A stretch of DNA of 64,000 nucleotides. Source: Berghia stephanieae. Its lineage: Eukaryota > Mollusca > Gastropoda > Nudibranchia > Aeolidiidae. The number at the start of each line of letters is the position of its first letter. The first letter of the stretch is position 1. This document shows, piece by piece, positions 34,986 to 47,826 of this stretch. Below the pieces are notes generated by a model. The model did no database searches. It worked only from the letters and a program-made list of their open reading frames with translations, and was not told the DNA's origin. The stretch lies in NCBI GenBank assembly GCA_034508935.3, contig CM067448.1, positions 49,363,120 to 49,427,119 on the forward strand. The letters are read 5' to 3'. The translations under genes and the position numbers were made by a program.

Positions 34986-36013
34986 ATGACCGTCTCCAAT
35001 ATCCAACTTTACGAGACAACTCATCCCCCATTTCAGTCAAGGCAGAACCGAACATTGATGAAAACTGTGAAAGGGGTAGAGGGGATGATGATCATAATGA
35101 TGGTGATGATGATGATGATCTTCCTGTCTTTTATGGATCATTTTGTGATAACAGTGTGTCAATTGACAAGAAAAACGTTGCATCGATGGATGTTAGAAGT
35201 AGGAAACGAAGTCTGGAAAAGAGAATGGCTTGCCAATATTGTGATAAGAAATTTCACACACAGAAGTCTGTGTACCTCCACACGTGTTATGTGCATAGGG
35301 ATAAGATGTCACTGATGTGCGAGATTTGTGGGAAAGTTGTGAAAAATCCGTTTAAACTCAAATTACACAAGACGAAGCACTGCAAGGAGAAGAATTATCA
35401 GTGTGATCAATGTGGCAAAACATTCAAGTTGCAAGGGAGCTTAAAAAGGCATGCCAAATATTTCCATAGCGAGGAAAGGCGTTTCAAGTGTTCGTTTTGT
35501 GGCAGGGGTTTTAAAATGAATTTTAATGTCATAAAACACGAGCAGTTGTGTGTGAGGCCAAATGCCCGGAGGTCTCTTCAAAGGGGTGCAGACCAGCTAT
35601 TTCATTGTACTGTTTGTGATGAAAAATTCAAGTGTAGTGTTTCATTCAAACGACACATTTCTCGCCATTCAGATGAGAGGCCCTTTCCGTGCAATTTGTG
35701 TGAAAAGGCATTCAAATTGATAGTAGATTTGAGGAAACATAAAAAATTTGTTCATTCAGAGTACAGGCCGTACCAGTGCTCTTTGTGTCCGTTAAAGTTT
35801 AAAACCAGCACCGTGTTAAAAACTCATCAAGTAGCACATGCTGAAATAGGAGGATTTAGATGTATTGTCTGTGACAAAAGTTTTAAGTGGTTGAGAAGCC
35901 TACAAAAACATCAGGCAATTCATGAAAGACAAAATCCTAACAGTTCTTTGGAAGTGATGAAAGGTGATGAGAGTCAGGATTTAGGAACGATGTCAAGGGA
36001 GAACTCTCTGTAA
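34986..36013 (+). CDS. Zinc-finger terminal exon, unit 1 (eight fingers)
   Basis: The exon begins after the acceptor ctcaacag in phase 1 and stays open to TAA at 36011. It encodes DDRLQYPTLRDNSSP, a sumoylation-like VKAEP, an Asp-rich stretch, then eight fingers. Fingers 1-3 and 5-8 are C2H2 and finger 4 is C2HC (HEQLC). Linkers are of the HSDERPF type. Finger 8 carries the WLRSLQKH helix found throughout the array. Fingers 5-7 (KCSVSFKRH, KLIVDLRKH) resemble unit 15, while sequence from finger 8 onward, including the spacer, is nearly identical to units 2-5, so the exon looks chimeric. The expected product is a sequence-specific DNA-binding nuclear protein whose N-terminus comes from upstream exons. 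Confidence 0.85.
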
Positions 36014-36546
36014 TGCAAACAGGTTTTGCATTAAAGCTATCAAAACCAAATGTAATGATCTGTATTTTCCTGTATGGTAGCAATGAAAGTTGTTCATCTG
36101 GCTCAATCTGTAGATAACCAAGCATCCCTTCACCTTCTTCTGTGACCTCTGAATCTACCACTCGTCTTCAAATTGTTCTTTCTCTCATCATCTTCTTTTC
36201 CGAGTTTGACTGCATGGTTCAGGGTATTGTATTAATGTTAATGTCCCATTCTTTTTCTCTTGTCAGTTGCCGTTATGTCTTAACAAAAAAATTTTATTTA
36301 AGGATGCTCATGATTGTTGTGTTGGGTTTGGAAGTTTTTCATTATTTCATTTTACCTTCCTAGAGAATGTATTGGATTTTTATTCAGCTTGGAATTCAGT
36401 GTCAGGTCACATCTTATCGCTACAATAATTGGGATGTTTATTCTCTTTATGTTTGAAAACTATCAACCCAGTTTCTCATTTTGATTCGTTTAAAAAGATT
36501 ATTTAACGTCACTGATTTATTTTGCTCATTTCATTTAATTTACCAG

Positions 36547-37605
36547 ATGGCCTTCTTCAAATGAAATTTCCAACTTTGCACGACAGCTCACCTCCCAATT
36601 CTAAAGAGGCAGACATGAACATAGGGAATGAGAATGGAATGGATGGAGGGCACGATGATGAAGTGCTTGATAACAACAATGGTCTTTCTTTGGTTTATGT
36701 CTCTTTACACGAAGATAAAGAGTCAAATGAGGAGAATAATGTTGAAGTTGGGGGCGCAATAGAATAAGAGAAAAAAAACATCAAGTCTGGAAAAGAAAAT
36801 AGCTTGTGAATATTGTGAAAAGAAATTTCTTACACAGAAGTCTGTTCACATTCACGCTTATCACACGCATAAAGTTAAACGTTGTATTCAATGTGAGATT
36901 TGTGGCTTTAAAAAGAAATCAAAGACTGCTTTGGAAGAGCACATGTTGAAACACTCGGATGAAAAAATATATCAGTGTAATATCTGTGGTTCAAGAGTCC
37001 GATATAAGACCAGCTTAAGGAAACATATGATAACACAACACAGCGACAAGAGGCCTTATAAATGTTCAGTGTGTGGCAAAGGTTTTAAGCTAAACGATGT
37101 GAAAATCGTACATGAGAGAAAGAAGTCCTGTGTTAGGACAATGATTAAGAATAAGAAGGGATGGTTTCTATACAAAGGAGCGGACCAACAGTATCATTGC
37201 AAAATGTGTGATAAAGCATTTAAAAACATTCCGTCGTTGAAGCGACACATAACATCTCATTCAGATGAAAGACCATTCATATGTATTTTATGTGGGAAGT
37301 CATTTAAAGTAAAACGTGATTTAATGAAACATGAAAAATTTGTTCATAGGCCAGACAGACCATATCGTTGTTCTGTATGTCCTTTAACTTTTAAATCAAA
37401 TTATAGTTTAAAAGCTCATCAGGTCGTTCATGCTGAATATGAACACTTTAAATGTGATGTTTGTGACAAAAGTTTTAAGTGGTTGAGAAGCCTACAAAAA
37501 CATCGGGCAATTCATGAAAGACAAAATCCTAACAGTTCTTTGGAAGTGATGAAAGGTGATGAGAGTCAGGATTTTGGAACGATGTCAAGGGAGAACTCTC
37601 TGTAA
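36547..37605 (+). pseudogene. Zinc-finger terminal exon, unit 2 (one frame change)
   Basis: It starts after ttaatttaccag with DGLLQMKFPTLHDSSPPN and the acidic NENGMDGGHDDEVLDNNN segment. The first frame stops at 36767, where the Lys/Arg-rich linker has lost about 14 bases relative to unit 3. The remaining frame is open from there to TAA at 37605 and encodes all eight fingers. Contact residues: finger 2 KTALEEH, finger 5 NIPSLKRH, finger 6 VKRDLMKH. Either a recently damaged exon or an assembly error in an A-rich stretch. Confidence 0.7.
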
Positions 37606-38132
37606 TGCAAACAGGTTTTGCATTAAAGCTATCAACACCAATTAAAATGATCTGTATTTTCTTCCTGTATGGTACAATGAAGGGTGTTCATCTTTCTCGG
37701 TCTGTAGATAACCAAGCATCCCTTCACCTTCTTCTGTTACCTCTGAATCTACCACTGGTCTTCAAATTGTTCTTTCTCTCATCATCTTCTTTTCCGAGTT
37801 TGACTGCATGGTTCAGGGTATTGCTATTTGTGTTAATGTCCCATTCTCCTTCTCTTGTCAGTTGCCGTATGTCTTAACAAATAGATTTTATATAAGGATG
37901 CTCATGATTGTTGTGTTGGGTTTGGAAGTTTTTCATTTTACCTTACTAGAGAATGTATTGGGATTTTATTCAGCTTGGAATTCAGTGTCAGGTCACATCT
38001 TATCGCTAAGATAATTGGGATGTTTATTCTCTTTATGTTTGAAAACTAACGACCCAGTTTCTCATTTTGATTCGTTAAAAAAGATTTTTTAACGTTACTG
38101 ATTTATTTTGCTCATTTCATTTAATTTACCAG

Positions 38133-39200
38133 ATGGCCTTCTTCAAATGAAATTTCCAACTTTGCACGACAGCTCACCTCCCAATTCTAAAGAGGCAGAC
38201 ATGAACATAGGCAATGAGAATGGAATGGATGGAGGGCACGATGATGAAGTGCTTGATAACAACAATGGTCTTTCTTTGTTTATGTCTCTTTACACGAAGA
38301 TAAAGAGTCAAATGAGGAGAATAATGTTGAAGTTGGGGGCAGCAATAAGAGAAAAAAATCAAGGAGAAAAAAAACATCAAGTCTGGAAAAGAAAATAGCT
38401 TGTGAATATTGTGAAAAGAAATTTCTTACACAGAAGTCTGTTCACATTCACGCTTATCACACGCATAAAGTTAAACGTTGTATTCAATGTGAGATTTGTG
38501 GCTTTAAAAAGAAATCAAAGACTGATTTGGAAGAGCACATGTTGAAACACTCGGATGAAAAAATATATCAGTGTAATATCTGTGGTGCAAGAGTCCGATA
38601 TAAGACCAGCTTAAGGAAACATATGATAACACAACACAGCGACAAGAGGCCTTATAAATGTTCAGTGTGTGGCAAAGGTTTTAAGCTAAACGATGTGAAA
38701 ATCGTACATGAGAGAAAGAAGTCCTGTGTTAGGACAATGATTAAGAATAAGAAGGGATGGTTTCTATACAAAGGAGTGGACCAACAGTATCATTGCAAAA
38801 TGTGTGATAAAACATTTAAAAACATTCCGTCGTTGAAGCGACACATAACATCTCATTCAGATGAAAGACCATTCAAGTGTATTTTATGTGGGAAGTCATT
38901 TAAAGTAAAACGTGATTTAATGGCACATGAAAAATTTGTTCATAGGCCAGACAGACCATTTGCTGTTCTTTATGTCCTTTAACTTTTAAATCAAATTATA
39001 GTTTAAAAGCTCATCAGGTCGTTCATGCTGAATATGAACGCTTTAAATGTGATGTTTGTGACAAAAGTTTTAAGTGGTTGAGAAGCCTACAAAAACATCA
39101 GGCAATTCATGAAAGACAAAATCCTAACAGTTCTTTGGAAGTGATGAAAGGTGATGAGAGTCAGGATTTTGGAACGATGTCAAGGGAGAACTCTCTGTAA
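38133..39200 (+). pseudogene. Zinc-finger terminal exon, unit 3 (two frame changes)
   Basis: Near-identical to unit 2, with a frame change near 38276 (CTTTGTTTATG versus CTTTGGTTTATG in sister units) and another near 38962 (ACCATTTGCTG versus ACCATTTTGCTG in unit 8). Contact residues: finger 2 KTDLEEH, finger 6 VKRDLMAH. It ends with the standard tail GTMSRENSL. Both changes are one or two bases, the second in a homopolymer. Confidence 0.7.
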
Positions 39201-39728
39201 TGCAAACAGGTTTTGCATTAAAGCTATCAACACCAATTAAAATGATCTGTATTTTCTTCCTGTATGGTAGCAATGAAGGGTGTTCATCTTTCTCGGTCTG
39301 TAGATAACCAAGCATCCCTTCACCTTCTTCTGTTACCTCTGAATCTACCACTGGTCTTCAAATTGTTCTTTCTCTCTTCATCTTCTTTTCCGAGTTTGAC
39401 TGCATGGTTCAGGGTATTGTATTTGTGTTAATGTCCCATTCTCCTTCTCTTGTCAGTTGCCGTTATGTCTTAACAAATAGATTTTATATAAGGATGCTCA
39501 TGATTGTTGTGTTGGGTTTGGAAGTTTTTCATTTTACCTTACTAGAGAATGTATTGGGATTTTATTCAGCTTGGAATTCAGTGTCAGGTCACATCTTATC
39601 GCTAAGATAATTGGGATGTTTATTCTCTTTATGTTTGAAAACTAACGACCCAGTTTCTCATTTTGATTCGTTAAAAAAGATTTTTTAACGTTACTGATTT
39701 ATTTTGCTCATTTCATTTAATTTACCAG

Positions 39729-40786
39729 ATGGCCTTCTTCAAATGAAATTTCCAACTTTGCACGACAGCTCACCTCCCAATTCTAAAGAGGCAGACATGA
39801 ACATAGGGAATGAGAATGGAATGGATGGAGGGCACGATGATGAAGTGCTTGATAACAACAATGGTCTTTCTTTGGTTTATGTCTCTTTACACGATGATAA
39901 AGAGTCAAATGAGGAGAATAATGTTGAATTTCGGGGCAGCAATAAAAGAAAAAAATCAAGGAGAAAAAAAAAATCAACTCTGGAAAAGAAAATAGCTTGT
40001 GAATATTGTGAAAAGAAATTTCTTACACAGAAGTCTGTTCACATTCACGCTTATCACATGCATAAAGTTAAGCGTTGTTTTCAATGTGAGATTTGTGGCA
40101 TTAAACTGAAATCAGAGTCTGTTTTGGAAGAGCACATGTTGAAACACTCGGATGAAAAAAGATATCAGTGTAATATCTGTGGTGCAAGAGTCCGATATAA
40201 GAACAGCTTAAGGAAACATATGTTAACACGACACAGTGACAAGAGGCCTTATAAATGTTCAGTGTGTGGCAGAGATTTTAAATTTAACTTTGAGAAAGTC
40301 GTACATGAGAGAAAGAAATCCTGTGTTAGGACAAAGAAAGGATGGTGTCTATACAAAGGAATGGACCAACAGTATCATTGCAAAATGTGTGATAAAGCAT
40401 TTAAATACGTTCGGTCGTTGCAGATACACATAACATCTCATTCAGATGAAAGACCGTTCGAGTGCATTTTATGTGGGAAGTCATTTAAAGTAAAAAGCTA
40501 TTTAGTGAAACATGAAAAATTTGTACATAGGCCAGACAGACCATATCGTTGTTCTGTATGTCCTTTAACTTTTAAATCAAATTATAATTTAAAAGCTCAT
40601 CAGGTCGTTCGCGCTGAATATGAACATTTTATATGTGATGTTTGTGACAAAAGTTTTAAGTGGTTGAGAAGCCTACAAAAACATCGGGCAATTCATGAAA
40701 GACAAAATCCTAACAGTTCATTGGAAGTGATGAAAGGTGATGAGAGTCAGGATTTAGGATCGATGTCAAGGGAGAACACTCTGTAA
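39729..40786 (+). CDS. Zinc-finger terminal exon, unit 4 (open)
   Basis: Open from the acceptor to TAA at 40784. It carries the usual N-terminal segment, a basic KRKKSRRKKKS linker (possible nuclear localisation signal) and eight finger positions. Finger 7 reads LKAHQVVRAEYE: the last His ligand is Arg, so that finger is probably not folded. Contact residues: finger 2 ESVLEEH, finger 4 FNFEKVVH, finger 5 YVRSLQIH, finger 6 VKSYLVKH, finger 8 WLRSLQKH. Tail GSMSRENTL. Confidence 0.85.
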
Positions 40787-41343
40787 TGCAAGGGTTGACC
40801 GTAGAGGGAAACACAAACAGGTTTTGCGTTAAAGCTATCAACACCAATTGTAATGATCTGTATTTTCCTTTATGGTAGCAATGAAGGGTGTTCATCTGTC
40901 TCAATCTGTAGATAACCAAGCATCCCTTCACCTTCTTCTGTGACCTCTGAATCTACCACTCGTCTTCAAATTGTTCTTTCTCTCATCATCTTCTTTTCTG
41001 AGTTTGACTGCATGGTTCAGGGTATTGTATTAGTGTTAATGTCCCATTCTCCTTCTCTTGTCAGTTGCCGTTATGTCTTAACAAAAAGATTTTATAAAAG
41101 GATGCTCATGATTGTTGTGTTGGGTTTGGAAGTTTTTCATTATTTCATTTTACCTTCCTAGAATATGTATTGGGTTTTATTCAGCTTGGAATTCAGTGTC
41201 AGGTCACATCTTATCGCTACAATAATTGGGATGTTTATTCTCTTTATGTTTGAAAACTATCAACCCAGTTTCTCATTTTGATTCGTTTAAAAAGATTCTT
41301 TAACGTCACTGATTTATTTTGCTCATTTCATTTAATTTACCAG

Positions 41344-42398
41344 ATGGCCTTCTTCAAATGAATTTTCCAACTTTGCACGACAGCTCACCTCCCAATTCTA
41401 AAGAGGCAGACATGAACATAGGCAATGAGAATGGAGTGGATGGAGGGCACGATGATGAAGTGCTTGATAACAACAATGGTCTTTCTTTGGTTTATGTCTC
41501 TTTACACGAAGATAAAGAGTCAAATGAGGAGAATAATCTTGATGTTGGGGGCAGCAATAAAAGAAAAAAATCAAGGAGAAAAAAACCAAGTCTGGAAAAG
41601 AAAATAGTTTGCCAATATTGTGAAAAGAAATTTTTCACACAGAAGTCTGCTTACCTTCACGCTTGTTACACGCATAAAGTTAAACGTTGTATTCAATGTG
41701 AGATTTGTGGCTTAAAACTGAAATCAAAGTCTATTTTGGAAGAGCACATGTTGAAACACTCGGATGAAAAAAAATATCAGTGTAATATCTGTGGTGCAAG
41801 AGTCCGATATAAGACCAGCTTATGGAAACATATGACAAGACAACACAGCGACAAGAGGCCTTATAAATGTTCAGTTTGTGGCAAAGGTTTTAAGCTAAAC
41901 GATGTGAAAATCTTACATGAGAGAAAGAAATCCTGTGTTATGACAAAGAAGGAATGGTGTCAATACAAAGGAGTGGACCAACAGTATCATTGCAACATGT
42001 GTGGTAAAGCATTTAAAAACAGTCGGTCGTTGGAGCGACACATAACATCCCATTCAGATGAAAGACCATTCAAGTGTATTTTATGTGGGAAGTCATTTAA
42101 AATAAAATGTGATTTAATGAAACATGAAAAATTTGTACATAGGCCAGACAGACCATATCGTTGTTCTGTATGTCCTTTAACTTTTAAATCAAATTATAAT
42201 TTAAAAGCTCATCAGGTCGTTCATGCTGAATATGAACATTTTAAATGTGATGTTTGTGACAAAAGTTTTAAGTGGTTGAGAAGCCTACAAAAACATCGGG
42301 CAATTCATGAAAGACAAAATCCTAACAGTTCTTTGGAAGTGATGAAAGGCGATGAGAGTCAGGATTTCGGAACGATGTCAAGGGAGAACTCTCTGTAA
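41344..42398 (+). CDS. Zinc-finger terminal exon, unit 5 (open)
   Basis: Open from the acceptor to TAA at 42396. All eight fingers keep their ligands (finger 4 as C2HC, HERKKSC). Contact residues: finger 2 KSILEEH, finger 3 YKTSLWKH, finger 5 NSRSLERH, finger 6 IKCDLMKH, finger 7 SNYNLKAH, finger 8 WLRSLQKH. The basic linker is KRKKSRRKKPS. Its downstream spacer carries a SINE A insertion that is also present after unit 8. Confidence 0.88.
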
Positions 42399-42426
42399 TG
42401 CAAGGGTTGACCGTAGAGGGAAACAC

Positions 42427-42980
42427 AAACAGGTTTTCTGGGTGGGGTTCCTGACCTCCCAGAGTGGGCAGGGGGGTACATACTGTGTCTTCTATCCCCT
42501 TATATCTGTTTCCCAACATGCTTTCTGTCTTTGTCTCGGCATGAGATTACTTGGTTTTGTCCTGGCACTGGCCGGAATCCTAGCTGGGAGGGAAACAGTC
42601 AAATGCATAGTTATTGTTTTGGGAGATGATATTTTTTTCCTTGTAAATCATCTCTCTGTTATGTATTATTATTATTATATTTGTTGTTTTGAATTTATAA
42701 TGTAAGCATTTGATTGTATTCCTCTTAGTGGGGACCTGTGCTTGCATCGGGATGAGACTTTTTGGTGATCTCAAACTAAGTACATTGGTAGTATGCTCTT
42801 GGAATCTACACCTGATCCCTATTTGTTCCCAGTTCCCCTTTGTCTTACTTTCTCTTGGGTGCTTTAATTGTAATTCTAGAACTTTTTACTATCCCATTTT
42901 CTTCCTTTTTACTGGCGCTGATATGACCTTAATGTGTTGCAAGTGCCGTAAACTTTTAAAAACAAACAAAAACAGGTTTT
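42427..42980 (+). repeat. SINE family A, copy 10, in spacer 5/6, with target duplication
   Basis: The SINE spans 42438-42969 between copies of AAACAGGTTTT (42427-42437 and 42970-42980). The same insertion, same site, occurs at 47838-48827. Confidence 0.9.
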
Positions 42981-43497
42981 ACGTTAAAGCTATTAGAACC
43001 AATTGTAATGATCTGCATTTTCTTGTACGGTAGCAATGAAGGGTGTTCATCTGGCTCAATCTATAGATAACCAAGCATCCCTTCACCTTCTTCTGTGACC
43101 TCTGAATCTACTACTCGTCTTCAAATTGTTCTTTCTCTATCATCTTCTTTTCCGAGTTTGACTGCATGGTTCAGGGTATTGTATTTGTGTTAATGTCCCA
43201 TTCTCCTTCTCTTGTCAGTTGCCGTTATGTGTTAACAAAAGGATTTTATATAAGGATGCTCATGATTGTTGTGTTGGGTTTGGAAGTTTTTCATTATTTC
43301 ATTTTACCTTCCTAGAGAATGTATTGCATTTTATTCAGCTTGGAATTCAGTGTCAGGTCACATCTTATCGCTAAAATAATTGGGATGTTTATTCTCTTTA
43401 TGTTTGAAAACTAACGACCCAGTTTCTCATTTTGATTCGTTTAAAAAGATTATTTAACGTCACTGATTTATTTTGCTCATTTCATTTAATTTACCAG

Positions 43498-44510
43498 ATG
43501 GCCTTCTTCAAATGAAATTTCCAACTTTGCACGACAGCTCACCTCCCAATTCTAAAGAGGCAGAAATGAACATAGGCAATGAGAATGGAATGGATGGAGG
43601 GCACGGTGATGAAGTGCTTGATAACAACAATGGTCTTTCTTTGGTTTATGTCTCTTTACAGGATGATAAAGAGTCAAATGAGGAGAGTAATGTTGAAGTT
43701 CGGGGCAGCAATAAAAGAAAAAATCATCAAGGAGAGAGAAAAGATCAAGTCCGGAAAAGAAAATAGCTTGTGAATATTGTGAAAAGAAATTTCTTACACA
43801 GAAGTCTGTTCACCTTCACGCTTTTTTCACGCATAAAGTTAAACGTTGTTTTCAATGTGAGATTTGTGGCATTAAACTGAAATCAGAGTCTAATTTGGAA
43901 GAGCACATGTTGAAACACTCGGATGAAAAAATATATCAGTGTAATATCTGTGGTGCAAGAGTCCGATATAAGAACAGCTTAAGGAAACATATGTTAACAC
44001 GACACAGTGACAAGAGGCCTTATAAATGTTCAGTGTGTGGCAGAGATTTTAAATTTAACTTTGAGAAAGTCGTACATGAGAGAAAGAAATCCTGTTTTTT
44101 GACAAAGAAGGGATGGTGTCTATACAAAGGAGTGGACCAACAGTATCATTGCAAAATGTGTGATAAAGCATTTAAAAACATTCCGTCGTTGAAGATACAC
44201 ATAACATCTCATTCAGATGAAAGACCGTTCGAGTGTATTTTATTTGGGGAAATCATTTAAAGTAAAACGCTATTTAATGAACCATGAAAGATTTGTTCAT
44301 AGGCCAGACAGACCATATCGTTGTTCTGTATGTCCTTTAACTTTTAAATCAAATTATAGTTTAAAAGCTCATCAGGTCGTTCATGCTGAATATGAACACT
44401 TTAAATGTGATGTTTGTGACAAAAGTTTTAAGTGGTTGAGAAGCCTACAAAAACATAGGGGAATTCATGAAAGACAAAATCCTAACATCATTGAAAGTGA
44501 TGAAAGATGA
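43498..44510 (+). pseudogene. Zinc-finger terminal exon, unit 6 (two frame changes)
   Basis: Almost identical to unit 7. A missing A in the Lys-rich linker shifts the frame near 43725, and TTATTTGGGGAAATC in place of TTATGTGGGAAGTC near 44243 shifts it again and removes a finger-6 Cys. Finger 8 reads KHRGIHERQ and the C-terminus ends early at NIIESDER. Confidence 0.7.
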
Positions 44511-45100
44511 TGAGAGTCAGGATTTAGGATCGATGTGAAGGGAGAACACTCTGTAATGCAAGGGTTGACCGTAGAGGGAAAAACAAAACAGGTTTGCGTT
44601 AAAGCTATCAACACCAATTGTAATGATCTGCATTTTCTTGTACGGTAGCAATGAAGGGTGTTCATCTGGCTCAATCTATAGATAACCAAGCATCCCTTCA
44701 CCTTCTTCTGTGACCTCTGAATCTATCACTCGTCTTCAAATTGTTCTTTCTCTCATCATCTTCTTTTCCGAGTTTGACTGCATGGTTCAGGGTATTGTAT
44801 TAGTGTTAATGTCCCATTCTCTTTCTCTTGTCAGTTGCCGTTATGTCTTAACAAAAAGATTTTATATAAGGATGCTCATGATTGTTGTGTTGGGTTTGGA
44901 AGTTTTTCATTATTTCATTTTACCTTCCTAGAGAATGTCAGCTTGGAATTCAGTGTCAGGTCACATCTTATCGCTAAAATAATTAGGATGTTTCTTCTCT
45001 TTATGTTTGAAAACTATCAACCCAGTTTCTCATTTTGATTCGTTTAAAAAGATTATTTAACGTCACTGATTTATTTTGCTCATTTCATTTAATTTACCAG

Positions 45101-46140
45101 ATGGCCTTCTTCAAATGAAATTTCCAACTTTGCACGACAGCTCACCTCCCAATTCTAAAGAGGCAGAAATGAACATAGGCAATGAGAATGGAATGGATGG
45201 AGGGCACGGTGATGAAGTGCTTGATAACAACAATGGTCTTTCTTTGGTTTATGTCTCTTTACAGGATGATAAAGAGTCAAATGAGGAGAGTAATGTTGAA
45301 GTTCGGGGCAGCAATAAAAGAAAAAAATCATCAAGGAGAGAGAAAAGATCAAGTCCGAAAAAGAAAATAGCTTGTGAATATTGTGAAAAGAAATTTCTTA
45401 CACAGAAGTCTGTTCACCTTCACGCTTTTTTCACGCATAAAGTTAAACGTTGTTTTCAATGTGAGATTTGTGGCATTAAACTGAAATCAGAGTCTAATTT
45501 GGAAGAGCACATGTTGAAACACTCGGATGAAAAAATATATCAGTGTAATATCTGTGGTGCAAGAGTCCGATATAAGAACAGCTTAAGGAAACATATGTTA
45601 ACACGACACAGTGACAAGAGGCCTTATAAATGTTCAGTGTGTGGCAGAGATTTTAAATTTAACTTTGAGAAAGTCGTACATGAGAGAAAGAAATCCTGTT
45701 TTTTGACAAAGAAGGGATGGTGTCTATACAAAGGAGTGGACCAACAGTATCATTGCAAAATGTGTGATAAAGCATTTAAAAACATTCCGTCGTTGAAGAT
45801 ACACATAACATCTCATTCAGATGAAAGACCGTTCGAGTGTATTTTATGTGGGAAGTCATTTAAAGTAAAACGCTATTTAATGAACCATGAAAGATTTGTT
45901 CATAGGCCAGACAGACCATATCGTTGTTCTGTATGTCCTTTAACTTTTAAATCAAATTATAGTTTAAAAGCTCATCAGGTCGTTCATGCTGAATATGAAC
46001 ACTTTAAATGTGATGTTTGTGACAAAAGTTTTAAGTGGTTGAGAAGCCTACAAAACATAGGGGAATTCATGAAAGACAAAATCCTAACATCATTGAAAGT
46101 GATGAAAGATGATGAGAGTCAGGATTTAGGATCGATGTGA
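45101..46140 (+). CDS. Zinc-finger terminal exon, unit 7 (open, last finger altered)
   Basis: Open from the acceptor to TGA at 46138. Fingers 1-7 are complete, with contact residues finger 2 ESNLEEH, finger 5 NIPSLKIH and finger 6 VKRYLMNH. A one-base loss in an A-run (CAAAACATAGG against CAAAAACATAGG in unit 6) changes finger 8 from SLQKHRGIH to SLQNIGEFM, so its His ligands are lost, and gives a different C-terminus (TSLKVMKDDESQ). Either a natural change or an assembly slip. Confidence 0.75.
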
Positions 46141-46701
46141 AGGGAGAACACTCTGTAATGCAAGGGTTGACCGTAGAGGGAAAAACAAACAGGTTTGCGT
46201 TAAAGCTATCAACACCAATTGTAATGATCTGCATTTTCTTGTACGGTAGCAATGAAGGGTGTTCATCTGGCTCAATCTATAGATAACCAAGCATCCCTTC
46301 ACCTTCTTCTGTGACCTCTGAATCTATCACTCGTCTTCAAATTGTTCTTTCTCTCATCATCTTCTTTTCCGAGTTTGACTGCATGGTTCAGGGTATTGTA
46401 TTAGTGTTAATGTCCCATTCTCTTTCTCTTGTCAGTTGCCGTTATGTCTTAACAAAAAGATTTTATATAAGGATGCTCATGATTGTTGTGTTGGGTTTGG
46501 AAGTTTTTCATTATTTCATTTTACCTTCCTAGAGAATGTCAGCTTGGAATTCAGTGTCAGGTCACATCTTATCGCTAAAATAATTAGGATGTTTCTTCTC
46601 TTTATGTTTGAAAACTATCAACCCAGTTTCTTATTTTGATTCGTTTAAAAAGATTCTTTAACGTCACTGATTTATTTTGCTCATTTCATTTAATTTACCA
46701 G

Positions 46702-47798
46702 ATGGCCTTCTTCAAATGAAATTTCCAACTTTGCACGACAGCTCACCTCCCAATTCTAAAGAGGCAGACATGAACATAAGCAATGAGAATGGAATGGATG
46801 GAGGGCACGATGATGAAGTGCTTGATGACAATGGTCTTTCTTTGGTGTATGTTTTTTTACACGATGATAAAAAGTCAAATGAGGAGAATAATGTTGAAGT
46901 TGGGGGCAGCAATAAAAGAGAAAAATCATCAAGGAGAAAAAAAACATTAAGTCTGGAAAAGAAAATACCTTGTGAATATTGTGAAAAGAAATTTATCACA
47001 CATAAGTCTGCTTACCTTCACGCTTGTTACACACATAAAGTTAAACGTTGTTTTCAATGTAAGATTTGTGGCTTTAAAAAGAAATCAAAGACTGATTTGG
47101 AAGAGCACATGTTGAAACACTCGGATGAAAAAAAATATCAGTGTAATATCTGTGGTGCAAGAGTCCGATATAAGACCAGCTTAAGGAAACATATGATAAC
47201 ACAACACAGCGACAAGAGCGACAAGAGGCCTTATAAATGTTCAGTGTGTGGCAGAGGTTTTAAGCTAAACGATGTGAAAATCGTACATGAGAGAAAGAAA
47301 TCCTGTGTTAAGACATCTGTTAGTGTTAGGACAAAGATTAATAAGAAGAAGGGATGGTTTCTATACAAAGGAGTGGACCAACAGTATCATTGCAAAATGT
47401 GTGATAAAGCATTTAAAAACATTCCGTCGTTGAAGCGACACATAACATCCCATTCAGATGAAAGACCATTCAAGTGTATTTTATGTGGGAAGTCATTTAA
47501 AGTAAAATGGGATTTAATGAAACATGAAAAATTTGTTCATAGGCCAGACAGACCATTTTGCTGTTCTTTATGTCCTTTAACTTTTAAATCAAATTATAGT
47601 TTAAAAGCTCATCAGGTCGTTCATGCTGAATATGAACTTTTTAAATGTGATGTTTGTGACAAAAGTTTTAAGTGGTTGAGAAGCCTACAAAAACATCGGG
47701 CAATTCATGAAAGACAAAATCCTAACAGTTCTTTGGAAGTGATGAAAAGTGATGAGAGTCAGGATTTAGGAACGGTGTCAAGGGAGAAAACTCTGTAA
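46702..47798 (+). CDS. Zinc-finger terminal exon, unit 8 (open)
   Basis: Open from the acceptor to TAA at 47796; the longest type II copy. All eight fingers keep ligands. Peculiarities: a duplicated SDK before finger 4 (HSDKSDKRPYKC) and an expanded linker after finger 4 (KTSVSVRTKINKKKGWFLYK). Contact residues: finger 2 KTDLEEH, finger 5 NIPSLKRH, finger 6 VKWDLMKH, finger 8 WLRSLQKH. Confidence 0.88.
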
Positions 47799-47826
47799 TG
47801 CAAGGGTTGTCCGTGGAGGGAAACAC

